64,000 bases of DNA from positions 186,001 to 250,000 of the forward strand of contig CAUPSS010000009.1 of the NCBI GenBank assembly GCA_963514095.1. Reading direction: 5' to 3'. The notes below the pieces were generated by a model that saw only the letters and a program-made list of their open reading frames with translations, did not search any database and was not told where the DNA came from. This stretch comes from Eutrigla gurnardus. Its lineage: Eukaryota > Chordata > Actinopteri > Perciformes > Triglidae. The first letter of the stretch is position 1, and every line of letters starts with the position of its first letter. Made by a program: the position numbers and the translations under genes. Below, one piece after another: positions 63,588 through 64,000 of the stretch.

Positions 63588-64000
63588 GTCGGCCCCATGA
63601 TAGACTGGTTACCTGTCTGTCTCTACATGTCTCCCTGTGATAGACTGGTTACCTGTCTGTCTCTACATGTCTCCCTGTGATAGACTGGTTACCTGTCTGT
63701 CTCTACATGTCGGCCCTGTGATAGACTGGTTACCTGTCTGTCTCTACATGTCAGCCCTGTGATAGACTGGTTGCCTGTCTGTCTCTACATGTCAGCCCTG
63801 TGATAGACTGGTTACCTGTCTGTCTCTACATGTCTCCCTGTGATAGACTGGTTACCTGTCTGTCTCTACATGTCTCCCTGTGATAGACTGGTTACCTGTC
63901 TGTCTCTACATGTCAGCCCTGTGATAGACTGGTTACCTGTCTGTCTCTACATGTCCCCCTGTGATAGACTGGTTACCTGTCGGTCTCTACATGTCTCCCT
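63588..64000. repeat. Partial 808-bp HOR at the window edge
   Basis: E, A, A, D, C-ttgcc, C, A, A, C, B-tcggt and the first bases of an A monomer are present when the window ends. The array clearly continues beyond it. Confidence 0.88.

Larger units (their letters stand above)
1..64000. repeat. Continuous 40/41-bp satellite array with higher-order structure
   Basis: Every line of the window is built from one monomer, always in the same orientation. The 40-bp form opens gtctccctgtg, continues gatagactggttacc and closes tgtctgtctctacat; the 41-bp forms carry one extra base in the opening block (gtcagccc or gtcggccc). About 1,590 copies fill the window and neither end of the array is reached. 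The commonest monomer (A) has 15 T, 11 C, 8 G and 6 A, about 47% GC with strong T over A skew on this strand. Monomers differ mostly at a few positions, and variants recur in fixed orders, which is the sign of higher-order repeats. There is no interspersed unique sequence, so no gap longer than 300 bases needs another explanation. Such arrays are known from centromeric, subtelomeric and other heterochromatic blocks; nothing in the window says which this is. Confidence 0.98.

Noticed and set aside
1..64000. CRISPR array
   Set aside because: There are no constant repeats separated by unique spacers. The whole 40-41 bp is repeated, copy number is far too high, and no cas genes are present.
1..64000. 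CENP-B box or a known centromere protein site
   Set aside because: The common monomer has no CpG and nothing resembling the CENP-B core with its two required CG dinucleotides. The centromere role remains possible but unsupported.
1..64000. Telomeric repeat or telomere-adjacent boundary
   Set aside because: No TTAGGG-type runs were seen on either strand.
1..64000. Transposon or retroelement insertions, tRNA or rRNA genes within the array
   Set aside because: Monomer register is unbroken from end to end apart from 1- and 4-bp length changes, leaving no room for inserted elements.
1..64000. Reverse-strand coding potential
   Set aside because: The reverse monomer contains atgtag and taa stops in two of its frames, and the 40-bp period cycles the frames, so no long reverse frame survives.
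1..64000. p53-type response element at ctacatgtct
   Set aside because: The CATG core is present, but the purine triplet required upstream is cta, which does not fit the half-site consensus.

Overview
The window contains one thing: an uninterrupted, head-to-tail tandem array of a 40/41-bp satellite monomer running from the first base to the last. I read it line by line and found no stretch of unrelated sequence, no inverted monomer, no transposon, no RNA gene and no credible coding gene. Roughly 1,590 monomers fit in the 64 kb (mean about 40.3 bp), and the array continues past both ends. It is eukaryotic-type repetitive DNA: monomers are grouped in higher-order repeats (HORs), CpG is depleted, and nothing resembles bacterial gene organisation. 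A vertebrate, perhaps a teleost fish, is plausible from the CTGT/GTCT-rich style and the CpG pattern, but that is a weak inference; the window does not identify the species.

Monomer classes, named here and used below. A (40 bp) starts gtctccctgtg. B (40) starts gtccccctgtg. C (41) starts gtcagccctgtg. D (41) starts gtcggccctgtg. E (41) starts gtcggccccatg. F (41) starts gtcagccctatg. All then share gatagactggttacc followed by tgtctgtctctacat. Private variants mark individual monomers: tcacc, ttgcc, ttaac or ttggc for ttacc; cttt for ctct; tcggt for tctgt; ccacat for ctacat; ccatg for ccctg; gaaag for gatag; tatct; and gtac. The order of these marked monomers defines the HORs.

Layout. 1-1008 is a complete 25-monomer HOR. 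841-4057 and 4058-7274 are a near-identical tandem duplication (period 3217). 7275-8771 is a linking block rich in the 15/16-monomer HOR. 8772-12231 is a long-range copy of 1-3460 (offset 8771). 10743-32597 reads as P-Q-Q-R-P-Q-R: an 8,910-bp block duplicated in tandem, with its 4,034-bp Q part duplicated again in the first copy. About 30.87-37.0 kb is another tandem pair (shift 3,225 falling to 3,025 bp). 38948-41447 and 41448-43947 are a 2,500-bp tandem pair. About 43.9-51.9 kb is a mosaic of overlapping copies (offsets 4831, 4670, 1326). About 52.5-53.7 kb is the most divergent stretch. About 54.8-57.3 kb is a long-range copy of 33.0-35.3 kb. 57.4-64.0 kb is dominated by a 20-monomer, 808-bp HOR.

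No genes work together here. What the sequence shows is array dynamics: repeated multi-kilobase tandem duplication, internal deletion and conversion-like patching. The more unusual local signals are a 17-nt quasi-palindrome in most monomers, a perfect 6-bp-arm inverted repeat created only where two specific variant monomers are adjacent, and CpG-to-CpA differences that separate several monomer classes.
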